Part shown: positions 1 through 11,311 of the stretch, piece after piece
Position numbering within the stretch: position 1 is the first letter of the stretch
Layout of the letters: each line of letters begins with the position of its first letter
Assembly (NCBI RefSeq): GCF_002104995.1
Contig: NW_024468249.1
Span: 1,054,001-1,118,000 of the forward strand
From: Linderina pennispora
Lineage: Eukaryota; Kickxellomycota; Kickxellomycetes; Kickxellales; Kickxellaceae
Direction: 5' to 3'
Length of the DNA: 64,000 bases
The notes under the pieces: generated by a model
The model's input: the letters and a program-made list of their open reading frames with translations, nothing else
What the model was told of the DNA's origin: nothing
The model's database searches: none
Made by a program: the position numbers and the translations under genes

Positions 1-301
1 ATCTGACGCTTCAGGTTCCTATAGCCAACATGAGGGTGGGCACTAGCCTGTATACCAGTTCAGATATGCTACAATTTAGTCTTCAAATACATCTTTGCGA
101 TGACTGAAGAAGCAGCCATATATGAGAGTGGTTGGCAGCATACACTGCATCATATCACCAATGGCACCTGTGTATCTCAGCATCACACCATTCTTTATCG
201 AAACCAGATGTTGATGAGAAGCATCCAAAGTAGCATATGGCCCGTCCAGAGCACAGGGATATTTGGCACATACGCATGTCGTTTATTAAATATGCATATA
301 C
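1..301. other. Left-edge spacer, no gene seen
   Basis: No reading frame here resembles a protein. The stretch lies downstream of the minus-strand BSD gene, so it probably holds that gene's 3' flank. Confidence 0.5.
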
Positions 302-1627
302 TCATTCCCACTCGTCCCAGGCATCGTCATCCTCTTCCTCACGAGCCTTTGGTTCCTTTTCCTCGATATCGGCAGCCTTGCTCTTGCCGATCTTGACATC
401 ATTATCCTCATTGTCATCCTTCTTCTCCTCCTTCTCCTCCTCCTTCTCCTTCACATCCATATCCTTTTCCTTCGCCGGCTCAACAGCTTCAGCCGTATCC
501 TGCTTTTCATCGCCAGTCTTATCTTCAGAATCAGACTCGCCCTCCATATCCCAGCTGAATTCCTCCTCCTCAGTCGCAGCAACAGCGGCTTCAACAAGCT
601 TCTTCCGGCGAAGCTCGGCCTGGTCAATCAACCAAGCATTGAAGAAATAGCGAGTCCAGAAGTCCTCTTCGGCGACCCTATCGGGCACCAGCGTCTTGTG
701 CATCTCCGCAACTGCTGATCCATCCTTAAGAAGCTCGGTCACCTTGTCCTTGCTGTCCTCAAGCTTGAATGTCTTTATGAACTCCTCGAAATCCGAGCCG
801 GCCTTCTCATCGCCGTCCTTGTCGCTCTTTGGCACGCCTCCAGGAATTGAGATGTCCGTTGTGCTCGGGTTGACCAGATAGGTGTCTTCGTTCTCCTGCA
901 CCGCCGCCAGCTGAGCCATGCGTCGGTCGTAGATAATCTTACGCGCTGCCTTGCGCTGCTCCTCCGTGGTCCCGCTGCCAGGAGCCTCAATCACAATGGC
1001 GTCGCGCAGCAGGTCCTCAAGATCAGTGCCAAGCTTGCTCATCAGCCGCTTCGCCTTCTCCTGGCGCTGCTTTAGCGAGTCAATCTGGAAATGCCTGCCC
1101 ATGCCTTGGAACAAGCCCGTGCTCTCTTGCTGCACCTCGATCTCGCGAGACTCGCCTTCAGCCGCTGGTGTGTCGCTGGCGTTGAGCTCCGTCTCAAGTC
1201 CGGTCTTCATATGCGCGAACCGCGTCGAAAGCTCGTCCATGCCGCGCGTGGCACCAACCTTGACTGCCTGGGCAAATTCCGAGATATCCTGCTTGTACGC
1301 TTTGGTCACCTCCTCGGATTGCTTCTTGACACTGTCGACAAACTGGTCGATTTGGAGGTCGGCTTGCAGTTTTTTGCCCCAGCTGGCAGCGAAGCCAAAC
1401 ATGGAGCCAAACGAGGGCAGCGTGTCCTGTTTCGCTGCACCCTCATTGCTAGTGGTTGGCTTGGGAGCAAGTTCGCCCTCAGCGCTTGGGCTTTGCTTGG
1501 CTGTGCTGTCGTTAGCAGCGCTATCTTTGGCTGCTTCGTTGCGCGGAGTGCTGGGAGCAGACTTCTCGGGTGTGTAGCCCTCAGCTTCGGCGGCATCAGC
1601 CTCGAATTGAAATGCAAACCCGTCCAT
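302..1627 (-). CDS. BSD-domain protein (BSDC1/Dos2-like)
   Basis: Single-exon, 441-residue acidic protein. The start is the ATG at 1627; upstream in-frame sequence has no ATG. The BSD signature appears around residue 300 (HKTLVPDRVAEEDFWTRYFF), with the hallmark FW pair of this small helical domain. N-terminal to it is an amphipathic helical region (FGSMFGFAASWGKKLQADL) typical of BSDC1-type proteins. The C-terminal ~90 residues are Glu/Lys/Asp-rich and end in DDDAWDEWE, an acidic tryptophan tail also found in Dos2-like fungal proteins. BSD domains occur in TFIIH p62, synapse-associated proteins and Dos2; the exact role of this subfamily is poorly defined. It is transcribed convergently with whatever lies to the left and tail-to-head with NDUFS3. 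The family call is firm, the function is not. Confidence 0.85.
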   Translation of the reverse strand: MDGFAFQFEADAAEAEGYTPEKSAPSTPRNEAAKDSAANDSTAKQSPSAEGELAPKPTTSNEGAAKQDTLPSFGSMFGFAASWGKKLQADLQIDQFVDSVKKQSEEVTKAYKQDISEFAQAVKVGATRGMDELSTRFAHMKTGLETELNASDTPAAEGESREIEVQQESTGLFQGMGRHFQIDSLKQRQEKAKRLMSKLGTDLEDLLRDAIVIEAPGSGTTEEQRKAARKIIYDRRMAQLAAVQENEDTYLVNPSTTDISIPGGVPKSDKDGDEKAGSDFEEFIKTFKLEDSKDKVTELLKDGSAVAEMHKTLVPDRVAEEDFWTRYFFNAWLIDQAELRRKKLVEAAVAATEEEEFSWDMEGESDSEDKTGDEKQDTAEAVEPAKEKDMDVKEKEEEKEEKKDDNEDNDVKIGKSKAADIEEKEPKAREEEDDDAWDEWE

Positions 1628-1835
1628 GTCGAAAATAAAAATATTGGAAGCCAAGAAAAACAAAGCGATTGTGCGGCGTCACAGCCCAGCTGGACCTGTG
1701 GACCGTACGACTGCCAGCCCCACCGTGCCCATGCTCTGTGCGCGTGCTCTAGCAGGTTCGTTGGTGACAGGATGTAGAGGAAAAGTATATAAGGAACGAA
1801 GGCTGTAGGAAAAACTGTTTTGTGTAGGAAAGCGG

Positions 1836-2830
1836 TTACTCGGCCTTGGGCAGCTTCTCGAAGCCCTTGGGGGCGCTGTCGCGACCATCGCCAGTCTGCT
1901 CCCAGGCAGACGAGTAGTCCCAGTTACGGAAAGCCTGGGCAAGCTCGATGGGCTCCGACACCACACGCTTCTTCTCCTCATCGTAGCGCACCTCGGTGTA
2001 GCCGTGGATCGGGAAGTCCTTGCGCAGCGGGTGGCCCTCAAAGCCATAGTCAGTCAGGATGCGGCGGAGATCCGGGTGACCCGTGAAGAAGATGCCGTAC
2101 ATGTCCCAGACCTCGCGCTCGCCCCAGACAGCAGACTTGTGCAGGGGGGCGAGCGAGGGCACAGGCGCAGCCTCGTCGGCGTACGTCTTGACGCGGATGC
2201 GCGTGTTGTAACGGTACGAGATGAGGTTGTGGATCACCTCGAAGCGATTCGGCTTCGTCGGGTAGTCGGCACCCGTCGAGTCAGAGAGCTGCTTGAACTG
2301 CGCATTCGTGTGGTCCCGCAGGAACTCGACGACCTGCAGAAGGCCCGAGGGCGCCGTGTAGATCACCAGCTCGTCCTTCCACACCGAGAACTGCTGCACG
2401 TATTTCGGGAGAACGCTGGAGACGTACTTGCCAAACTCGTACAGCGAGGCATCGGATTCGCGCTTAGCGGGGTCGGCCTCCTCGAGCTTCTTTACGTGGT
2501 CTACGGGGGTCTTGATGAATTAGATGTGGGCTTGTGGGCGAAGGATGATACACAATGTGCCCAGAACGGTGTGACTGCCCTATCAATGCTTACCTTCGTC
2601 CCTGACAAAGCGCGAGGTGTGGATGTATGAGGCCGGGGCAGTGCGCGCAGCAGCCAGAGCTACATAGCAGATAGTGTGCCACCAAGGTTGGTGTGTAATT
2701 TAGAGGTCGCTGCTACTGATCCTTCATTCCCCTGTCCTTTTGCTGGCTCGTTTGCATTCTCCACTCGCTGAGACAACTTACTGCTGGCACGGGCCGAAGC
2801 ATTGCGAAGTGCACGAACGGACGACAGCAT
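1836..2830 (-). CDS. NDUFS3: NADH:ubiquinone oxidoreductase 30 kDa subunit (NDUFS3, complex I)
   Basis: Core peripheral-arm subunit of mitochondrial complex I, homologue of bacterial NuoC. I read three exons on the minus strand: 2782–2830, 2594–2659 and 1836–2500, with GTAAGT/GTAAGC donors and TAG acceptors; together 259 residues. Exon 1 encodes [16 protein letters not shown], an Arg/Ser-rich mitochondrial presequence continuing into exon 2 ([11 protein letters not shown]). Exon 3 carries the family signature: [12 protein letters not shown] followed by [20 protein letters not shown]. The exon 3 acceptor was placed at 2501 because only that AG keeps frame and avoids an in-frame stop just upstream. 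It is head-to-head with eRF1 across about 720 bp. The intron choices are inferred from frame and splice consensus, not transcripts. Confidence 0.93.
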
Positions 2831-3551
2831 TATTTCCGTTGCAGGTTATACAATAGAGGGCAAATTTGAAAGGGCGTCAAAGATTGAGAGCCGGAAAACA
2901 GACAATAACAGCGTGCGCATTCAGCTCTAGCAGCCAAACTATCTCCCGCTCTGTCGAGATAATCTCCAGAAATGCCCAGCGCGAGATACACAGCCAGCCG
3001 GGTCTGGATCAGGGCGTGATCGATCTGCAGTGATCGTGATTGTGGCTTCCGAATCAGATTACCTTGGGACTGGCACCGGATCCAAATAAATAAAAGTCCC
3101 AGATCCAGCCCGTCCCACCTCAAAGCACCAGCTGGCTGGAGCAGAGAAGCGATTCAGTGCTGCTGCTGCCGCTGCCGCTACCAACATGGCGTGTGCCAGG
3201 CTGCCCTTGGTGCGCGTGCGTGTCTGCAAACCGGGTATTTCCTACGGGCTTTACTTCATTGTGACATCAGGCAGCGTGATTGGCCTTGTCCCAACAACTC
3301 TTTGGAGGGCGAAAATTTTTTTCAGTACTGGGTAGCCATGGCCACCCACTGCGGCTGCTGGCCCACAGCGCAGGGATCAAGAGCCTGCAAGTCCTGCCCC
3401 TTCTTTTCCTCGCTTCTAGCTCCATTCATACACTAGGGAAAGTTATATTTTCAGCCTGCTTTTTGCTCATTTTCTCGCGTGGCAGGATTCATACGCCTCT
3501 TTTCCAGTTTTTACATAGTTTTGCCGAACGAGCAGAAATTCATAGGAAATC
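2831..3551. promoter_or_regulatory. Divergent promoter region NDUFS3 / eRF1
   Basis: This 720-bp spacer separates two divergent housekeeping genes. No protein-like frame is visible. It contains an A/T-rich stretch near 3085 and a pyrimidine-rich tract just before the eRF1 ATG, as is common in fungal promoters. No specific operator was recognised. Confidence 0.4.
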
Positions 3552-4959
3552 ATGAGCACCAACGAGGTTGATCAGCAGGTCGAGCTGTGGAAGATGAAGA
3601 AGCTCATTAAGAGCCTGGAGGCGGCGCGCGGGTAAGTTCAAGTGTGCGTGGAGCATTAGCCATGGGCGGCTGTTGGGGGCGGACTCGGTAGCTAAACACC
3701 TCCGCTGGATTTCGACCTTGACTTTCTTTAGAAACGGCACCTCTATGATTTCCCTGGTTCTGCCGCCCAAGACGCAGCTGGCGCAGACCAACGGCATGCT
3801 GGCCAACGAGTACGGAACAGCCTCCAACATTAAGTCGCGCGTGAACCGCCTGTCCGTTCTGTCAGCGATTACATCGACGCAGCAGCGCCTGAAGCTGTAC
3901 ACGCGGTGCCCGCCGAACGGCCTTGTTGTGTACTGCGGTACGATCATGACCGAGGAGGGAAAGGAGAAGAAGGTGAACATTGACTTTGAGCCATTCAAGC
4001 CTGTGAACACGTCGCTGTACATGTGCGACAACAAGTTCCACGTCGAGGCGCTGGCAGAGCTGTTGGAGACGGACGCGCGGTTCGGATTCATTGTCATGGA
4101 CGGTAACGGCACGCTGTTTGGATCGCTGTGTGGAAGCAACCGCGAGGTGCTGCACAAGTTCACGGTCGAGCTTCCCAAGAAGCACGGCCGAGGCGGTCAG
4201 TCTGCGCTGCGTTTCTCGCGTCTGCGTGACGAGAAGCGCCACAACTATGTGCGCAAGGTCGCTGAAACTGCTGTGCAGATGTTCATTACCAACGACAAGG
4301 TCAACGTTGCTGGCCTGATTCTTGCTGGTTCGGCCGACTTCAAGTCCGACCTGCACAAGTCTGATTTGTTCGATCCGCGTCTGCTGGAGAAGGTGGTGAA
4401 GATTGTCGATGTCTCGTATGGCGGTGAGAACGGCTTCGACCAGGCTATCGGTCTGTCGCAGGAATACCTGGCCAACGTCAAGTTCATCCAGGAGAAGAAG
4501 CTCATTGACAAGTACTTTGACGAGATCTCGCGGGACTCGGGCAAGGTTGTGTATGGTATTGACGATACGCTCAAGGCTCTGGACATGGGCGCCGTCGAGA
4601 CCCTGATCGTGTGGGAGAACCTGGACACCAACCGCTATGTGTTCCGGGACTCTGAGGGCGGCGAGGTCGAGAAGTTCCTGAACCCGATCCAGGAGGAAGA
4701 CAAGTCGAACTATGCCGACAAGACCACAGGCGCTGAGATGGAGGTCATTAAGAAGGAGCCGCTGCTTGAGTGGCTGGCCGAGGTGTACAAGCAGAAGGGT
4801 GCTGCGCTCGAGTTTATCACTGACCGGTCGCCCGAAGGTTCCCAGTTTGTCAAGGGCTTTGGTGGTATGGGCGGCATGCTGCGCTGGCAGCTCGATGTCA
4901 CCCAGCTCGGTGACGATGAGGACGATGATTTCTACTATGACAGCGACGATGACTACTGA
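3552..4959 (+). CDS. SUP45: Eukaryotic peptide chain release factor 1 (eRF1)
   Basis: Recognises all three stop codons in the ribosomal A site and triggers peptide release with eRF3. Two exons, 3552–3631 and 3732–4959, are joined across a 100-nt GTAAGT…TAG intron, giving 435 residues, close to the ~437 usual for the family. The N domain has NIKS (residues 59–62) and YMCDNKF, the stop-codon recognition motifs; the M domain has the universal [10 protein letters not shown] with the GGQ tripeptide. The C-terminus ends in the usual acidic tail ([15 protein letters not shown]). The start [19 protein letters not shown] matches the conserved first helix of the family. All key residues are intact and nothing suggests reassignment of stop codons, which matters when judging the in-frame stops elsewhere in this window. 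Confidence 0.98.
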
Positions 4960-6043
4960 GCGGCATGCCGTACCGTACCATGATGTTGCTGGACACATGC
5001 AAGGGACATTGCCTGCGGGGTTGCATGTGTGATGTAGACCTTTCCAGACATTACCTGCGGCCTTCAAACGAAGCAAATAAAATATCACCCTAACCCGACC
5101 CTTCATGGCATTGCTGTTTCCAACTTGACATTTTTGAGAAATGGCACTGCAAGTGATACATGTCGCTGAGACAACAAGCAGTGTAAAGTGAGCCGAGGCA
5201 ATGAGGCTGCCATGTATACGCTGGCAATCCCTGCTGCACGCCTGTGTCGTTTCCGAACATGCTGGCGACAATGACTGTCTGGTGACCGTTCGCGGATGAG
5301 GGAGGCAGCAAACGGAGCATGGTTTTATGGTGGTGCATTGGCGACCATTTCCTCTCTTCTCTATCAACTTATTTTTCACAATACTATGCACTGCTTTGTG
5401 TAGCCATTTATACGATGCGCCCGATAACTGAAACCCATGCTGGGACCGGCCCGATGGTCTGGTACGTGTCGCCCCGTCACAGCCCGCTATCCAGGCTCGG
5501 CCGTCTTATTGCACCGCCAATGCCCTGCACCCCTGGCCTTCCGCCCCACTAGCGAAGCAGCGCTGATTTGGTGGCAAGACATGCCGCTTCTTCCCGCGTG
5601 GAGGGTATTTCCAAACCTTGTAATTACGTAAATATGAAAATGGATGTATAGCCGCTGTTAAGGCCGGGGTACTAGTCCTGCTCAGCGTTAAAAATGCACA
5701 GCAAACACTATTTAGCCAATCAATGAAATCACAAATCTCCAGCAATTTACACTGTGTGTGCTGGACATCTAATATGCGCGACAGCACTGCAATACCCGCT
5801 GTTTGGCACTATGCGCATTTGCATATAGCACAGATTGTCACGATCACCCCTATTAACCACACTCTGCTAAATCCTTCGTCTATATTAGCAGAGCGGCAGA
5901 TGGGCATTTTTGCTCTGATCTCCCACAAGGGTATATAACACCGATTGGTGTAGACCAAACCGGTCTGGGCTGCCGGTGTCTGCAGACTAGCCAAGCTATT
6001 TGTACACGCTTATCTCAGTCATAGACTTCCAGCTAGCCAAGCC
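4960..6043. other. Intergenic spacer after eRF1
   Basis: About 1.1 kb without a protein-like frame. An A-rich stretch near 5074–5085 (GCAAATAAAATATCAC) could serve eRF1 polyadenylation. A TATA-like site lies near the right end. Short frames on both strands are not protein-like. Confidence 0.4.
5932..5938 (+). promoter_or_regulatory. TATA-like element
   Basis: TATATAA sits 106 bp upstream of the methyltransferase ATG at 6044, a plausible distance for a fungal core promoter with a short leader. Confidence 0.4.
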
Positions 6044-7620
6044 ATGGACCAGACGTGCGTAATTTGCAAAAGTGCGACCTACCACTACCACGACGTGCTT
6101 GTATCGAGCCTGCGCAAGCAGTTTTGGCAGATGATCCCAATGCGCTCCTTCATGTGGGGCGACTGGCGCACACTCGACTACGAAACCAACGAAAACATCC
6201 CACTGCTGGCGTGCATGCGGATCCAGGGCGAAGTCATGAAAAGCATCATATTCCACGAGCACACGACCACGTACAGCCCGTCCAACAAGTACATTGCACT
6301 GTTTCTGAAAAACTACGTCGCCAGGATCGAAAGCCTCGACCACTATGAGCTAAATGACGAGCTGATGGAGTTTTATGTGTCGTTGGCGGCGACTACGGAC
6401 ATGTCGCCCATGGTCTCGGGGTTCTGCTACAAGACATATGCGCTGGATGAGGAGCAGTACACGAGGATTGTGCTGAAGGAGGAGCAGATGATGATTTCGC
6501 AGGGAACAACGGGGCTGCAGTCGTGGGAGGCGAGCCTGCGGCTGGCGGATTTCTTTGTCGAGCACCCAGGTAATGTGCAGAGAACAGGACGCATATGCCA
6601 TCAGCGGATGTTCGCCCAAACTGGCTTCATGGTGTTGACAAACTGGTTGTTCCCCTCCACTCATAGACATTGTGCGAGGAATGCATGTGCTCGAGCTCGG
6701 CGCTGGGTGTGGATTGGCAGGTAAGAGACATGAGCTTTCTTGCACATTGCAGTACAGGATTTCGCCATCCAGATATGACGATTGCGCCATTCCATGAGAA
6801 AAAGAACGAAAAAGATAAACAAACATGGCTTTCTGTATAGGATTCACATGTGCGGCGTTGGGAGCGACGCATGTCATGTCGACGGACTGTAATGGGGACG
6901 TATTGAAGCTGCTTGAAAGCAACAAGGCGCAGAGTAAGTGCATGCCGGAATGTGTTTTTGTTGAGAAAGAAGCCACACAAAGACAGTTGGGGGCGGGGGC
7001 CTCTTATCGCTTCGGCTATCTCTGCGCGTGGATACTAAACACATGACATGTAGACCCTACGTACAAGGACAGGCTTCAGATTGCGGAGCTTGATTGGCAA
7101 AACACAAACGACTGCGCGAAGCTGTCTAACGGCGTTGATGTCATTATTGGCGCAGATATCGTAAGTACCCCACACTACGTCAGCGGCAAAGTAAGAGGCG
7201 TGTTTACATGTTGCGCTTTTCGCTGTAGACATATGACCCAACGATTGTGCCGATGTTGGTTGGAGCACTCGAGGAAATACTCGTATCGTCGCAGCAAGTT
7301 GCGTATATTACGGCGACTATTAGGAATGAGGAGACATTCGACCTGTTTCTCAAGCTTATTGGTAAGTGTGTGGAACATGCAGAATGGGTGGATGAGAAAG
7401 GCGCAGAGCGAGACCAGGTGATGCACCACACATCCCACATGCACATTCCATGTCGCAGTGACGTGCCCACGAGCCCGCTTATAAATCAAAAATATCCAAT
7501 GTAGACGACACGGGTGTGCTGGGCAAGTCAGTCATGGACCTGACCGACTCCAAAATGGAGTCGCTGTGCCATCCGAATGCGACGGCAGAGATCCGCCTGG
7601 TTCTTGTTACGCGCAAGTGA
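6044..7620 (+). CDS. eEF2-lysine methyltransferase-like (EEF2KMT/FAM86/Efm3 family)
   Basis: SAM-dependent seven-β-strand methyltransferase; relatives methylate a lysine of elongation factor 2. Six exons fit consensus splice sites and one continuous frame: 6044–6569, 6667–6720, 6841–6933, 7054–7160, 7229–7361, 7505–7620 (342 residues). The N-terminal FAM86-type region ends in TTGLQSWEASLRLADFF, and the SAM-binding motif I follows across exons 2–3 (HVLELGAGCGLAG then FTCAALGATHVMSTD). Motif Post-I/II follows as VDVIIGADITYDPTIVP, characteristic of this lysine methyltransferase group. The last exon ends EIRLVLVTRK. Introns are 68–143 nt. It lies next to eRF1 on the same strand; both act in translation, though co-regulation is not shown. 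Substrate assignment rests on family resemblance. Confidence 0.85.
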
Positions 7621-8127
7621 ATAACAAATAAAAATGGTGACATTCCAGCACGAATGAGGAAACAAGATATTGACTGGGCTTATATGCGACAGGGATACTA
7701 GCGCGCAGGATTCGCAGCGCGTCTCCATCCTTGCATCGGCGGCGGGGGCAGGAGAGAGCGGAGGGGTGGGTTGCGACCACCCACCGCTACGCCAGCCTGC
7801 GAACCCTGGCATTTCGCCATCGTTTGCGAAAATTGCACGATCAGCGAGCGATGATTGGCAGGGGGATTCCATGCAGAGGCGGCGAACCCCCACCAGAAAG
7901 GGACCGCGGTGCGCTCACAAGCTGATTTTGTCCTCTTTCTGCCCTCTGGCACAGAAATTTTTTGGCCTCTCTATGCCGCTTCCAAGCACGCAATACTTGC
8001 ACGCACTAGCCTACTTTCCAGCCTTCTTTGTTTGCTCTCCCCTTCACTGAACGCCGCGCATATATTAAGACAGCACACCTGCCCGCCGCCCCTGCCCCGC
8101 TTTCCTTTCTTTTAATTTCCTGTAAGA
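7621..8127. promoter_or_regulatory. Met30-like gene promoter region
   Basis: A 507-bp spacer without coding potential. TATATTAA at 8061–8068 lies about 60 bp before the ATG at 8128, followed by a C/T-rich run (8092–8120), a common fungal initiator context. Confidence 0.4.
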
Positions 8128-10488
8128 ATGACTATAGACCCTTCGAGACCTAATTCCGATTCGCCTCTTGCCCCTTCCTCCACCCCAAACTCAGCACAGC
8201 AGCACGTTGATACACTGGCAGACAAAATGAGCTCGACGCTGTCGACCTTCTCTCCCGCTACCACAGGCTACATAGCAGCCGACGCCCAGCAGCATATCCG
8301 TGCCGATAGTCACGCGGACACAGCAGCAACAACTACAGCAGCAGAGCAGGGTGGGTCTGAGCGCGATGGCAGCGCCAGCCCGTCCTCCACAGCTGGGCGG
8401 AAGCGCAACTTTGCCGAGTTCGTCTCAGGCAGCTCGGTTCGGGAGCTGGACCTACTGGCGCTGCGGCGGTACCCCGCCTTTGGCGGCAAGTGCTACCGGC
8501 ACTCCACACAGGTTTACCTGGCAGAGTGCGACAACACACAGCGGCAGCTGCAGGCGTCGCTGCGCGCTTTGCCGTCGGCCGAGCAGGAGAAGATCAGTGG
8601 AATATGGAGCAACTTTGCGTCAGAGCCGGCCGAGCGGCGGCTGCTTATCCTTCAGGGGATTGTCAATCCTGTGCTGCATCCCACAGCTCTCGTATCTCAA
8701 CAAGGTTGTGCCCCAGCAGCTGCGAGTGGACTTTTTGGCAGCAGCGCCGCCAGACGTCTCGCTGAAGATTCTGTCGTACCTGGACGCGCAGTCGCTGTGC
8801 CAGGCCGCCCAGGTGTCGCGCACATGGGCGTCGCTGGCCAACGATGACATTTCTGTGGCACCGCATGTGTGCCCAGCACATCGACAAAGTATGCAAAAAG
8901 TGCGGCTGGGGCCTGCCGCTGCTTGACAAGTCCAGCCGTCGCGTCTACGAGGCCACAGCGCGGCGCGCCATGCGGCTGGCGTCAAGCAACGCGATAGATG
9001 TGCGTGGCCACAACAAGGCGCTTCGGATTGCGGCCAGCAGCACAAATGGCGCGGCGACACCAGCCAGCGGGAAATTCAACCCCAACTACACTTTTGCGCT
9101 GCCCACGAACAACGTGGCGATCGAGCCGGCCTCGCAAATCCTCAGCTATCAGCCAGCTGGCGAGTCGTCATCGTCGCCGAGTCAGTTCCGAGCGCCAGCA
9201 GATGATCCCGGTTTCGTCGCTAATCAACAGCTCGGACTTGGACGTGTCGCTTGTCAGCAGCGTGTGCGCACCGCAAAACACCATCGAGTTCATGCAAGGA
9301 CCGCAGGCGCTTGCTGACGGCGGCAGCAGCAGCAATAGCACAGGATCGCAGCCACTGGGCAGTATCTCACGCCGTGCTGCATTTGTGCATGAGCCGGCAG
9401 ATTCGGAGAGCGGCAATGTCAGCGACTGCAGCAGCACCAACGACTGCAGCACGTCGAGGTCTGGCAGCATGCGCCATAAGCGGCGGCCATGGAAGGAGAT
9501 TTTCGCCGAGCGCCAAATAATCGCCAACAACTGGCGCCGGTTCCGGTACCAGGAGTCCCGAATCCAGGCCCACACGGACGGCATTCTGTGCGTGCAGTTC
9601 AACGACGAGTATGTCATCACCGGGTCGTATGACAGCAAGGTGCGTGTGTGGGACGCCGAGACTTTTGAGATGGTCAGCGAGCTCAGCGGCCACACAATGC
9701 CGGTGCGTGCGCTCGAATTCGACGAGTGCAAGCTGTTCAGCGGGTCGCTCGATGGGACCGTGCGGATCTGGAACTACCGTGACGGCACATGCATCCGCAC
9801 CCTGCGCGTGTTTGAGAACGGCGGGGTCATCTCGCTCCACTACTCTGGTGGCACACTGGTCGCCGGCGGCGAGAACGGTACCATCCGTGTCTACAATATT
9901 GCGAAGATGACCAGCTTCACGCTGACTGGCCATACTGACTGGGTCAATTCTGTAAAGCTGTACGGCGACTCGACTCTGTTCTCGTGCTCTGACGACATGC
10001 TGGTGAAGCGCTGGGACCTGGACCAGCGCCGGTGCGTGCGCACGTACACCGGCCACTCACACCACGTGCAGTCGCTGCAGCTGTCGACACGCATGCCATC
10101 CAGCCTGCAAGCCCAGCAGTCATCGATGGCGCGTCTGGGCAGCCGCGCACCTGAGCCCGTCTCCGAGCGGCCGTTCTTGATCACCGGTTCGCTAGACAGC
10201 ACGATGCGCGTCTGGGATATTGAGACCGGCGAGTGCCTGGATACGATCTTCGGCCACGTCGAGGGCATCTGGTCTATGACGTTTGACTCGCTGCGCATCG
10301 TGTCTGGATCCAACGACGGTACCGTCAAGATCTGGGACACCAGCTCGCATGCATGCCTACACACATTGCTGGCGTCGGCGGCAGCTGTCAACTGCGTGGC
10401 CATCAGCGACACACGCTTCATCATTGGCGACAACGATGGCAGCGTGGGTGTATACGACTTCCGCGACCACCCCCAGTATTCCCACTGA
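8128..10488 (+). CDS. MET30: Met30/sconB-type F-box/WD40 protein, frame-disrupted
   Basis: Substrate receptor of an SCF ubiquitin ligase; Met30/sconB controls sulfur-assimilation transcription factors. The reading frame changes three times, each needing one surplus base skipped: near 8660–8668, 8841–8848 and 9180–9203. Read through these, the order is typical. A disordered N-terminus is followed by the sconB-type region ([27 protein letters not shown]), an F-box ([20 protein letters not shown]), and the diagnostic RMCAQHID…[11 protein letters not shown]. After a Ser-rich linker come seven WD40 repeats from ~9560 to 10480 (e.g. [25 protein letters not shown]). The [11 protein letters not shown] and CGWGLPLL motifs point to Met30 rather than Cdc4. 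No GT–AG introns fit the three shifts. Because the rest is clean and the orthologue is essential in yeast, assembly indels seem likelier than decay, but a pseudogene is possible. Confidence 0.82.
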
Positions 10489-11191
10489 GCCCACGGCCGA
10501 GACAAAACAAAAAAGCTACACATTTTGCATATCTTCTCTCTCCCTCTAACCTCCTTTCTCGCTAAACCACCACTTTCCGCCCCATTTCAACCTTTGTACA
10601 AGTAAAATATATGAATCGATATTCTGTATCCGCGGCGATGGTGCTTTTTCCGCACCTCTTTATTCACTGGACAAGTGTGGCGGTATTTTGTGTGTACCAC
10701 TAGAATCCACACTGATATTGGCCACGAATGTACACCCAAAAAACGACCTTGTCTTGACGCGGTCTTTGTAGGTAGAATATGGAAAAGACGACTCCAATAA
10801 AACGAGGTCTCATTCCCAAATGCCCTCCCCCCTTCCGCTTCCTCCTGGAATCTTCTCATTTACAATTGCCTTTGGCCTAGCCTCTTCCATATCTTGTCCT
10901 CGCTGCCATTTAATATCAATCACGATACTTGCGAATAACAGCACACATCTGCCACCCAACTAACAGGACCGGCCCTCCAATCGTTCGATTGCAAAAGCTA
11001 GTCATTAAAAACAAGCTGGTTTACCGAAAAACGCAAACCCACTTCGCCTGCTGCTATATAATCCGCCTGCTCCAAAATCTTGCAAGCGGCAGCTTTTTTT
11101 CTCACCTAGGCTGTAGTCTTCATTCCTGTCCTTTTTCATCCCCTTCCTATCGTGTACTCGCCTTTTCTCATCCTGTTCTAGACAAACAGCT
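10489..11191. other. Spacer downstream of Met30-like gene
   Basis: A 700-bp C/T-rich, A/T-rich stretch with no protein-like frame. AATAAA-type signals occur (for example near 10797), and a T-run precedes the small secreted ORF. Confidence 0.4.
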
Positions 11192-11311
11192 ATGATGTTC
11201 AAATATAGTCTCTTGGCTGTTCTCGCGATTGCAATCATGGCGAGCGGTGCCCAGACTATGGGTGCTCGTGATTGCAAGGATACCAAGGATCCACTGTGCA
11301 CTGGGTCGTGA
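11192..11311 (+). CDS. Tiny putative secreted protein
   Basis: A 39-residue frame starts MMFKYSLLAVLAIAIMASGA, a good signal peptide (short positive n-region, hydrophobic core, small residues before the cut). The predicted mature tail is about 20 residues, polar, with two cysteines (RDCKDTKDPLCTGS). No family recognised. A larger spliced product is possible, because a TATAG acceptor-like site occurs at about 11355–11359 with open frame after it. It sits at the left edge of the island that holds the secreted CAP proteins, so a role outside the cell is plausible but inferred. Confidence 0.4.
   Translation: MMFKYSLLAVLAIAIMASGAQTMGARDCKDTKDPLCTGS

Noticed and set aside
3862-5391. 509-codon minus-strand open frame
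   Set aside because: Antisense shadow of eRF1 caused by high third-position GC; no family features, while the plus strand encodes a complete eRF1.
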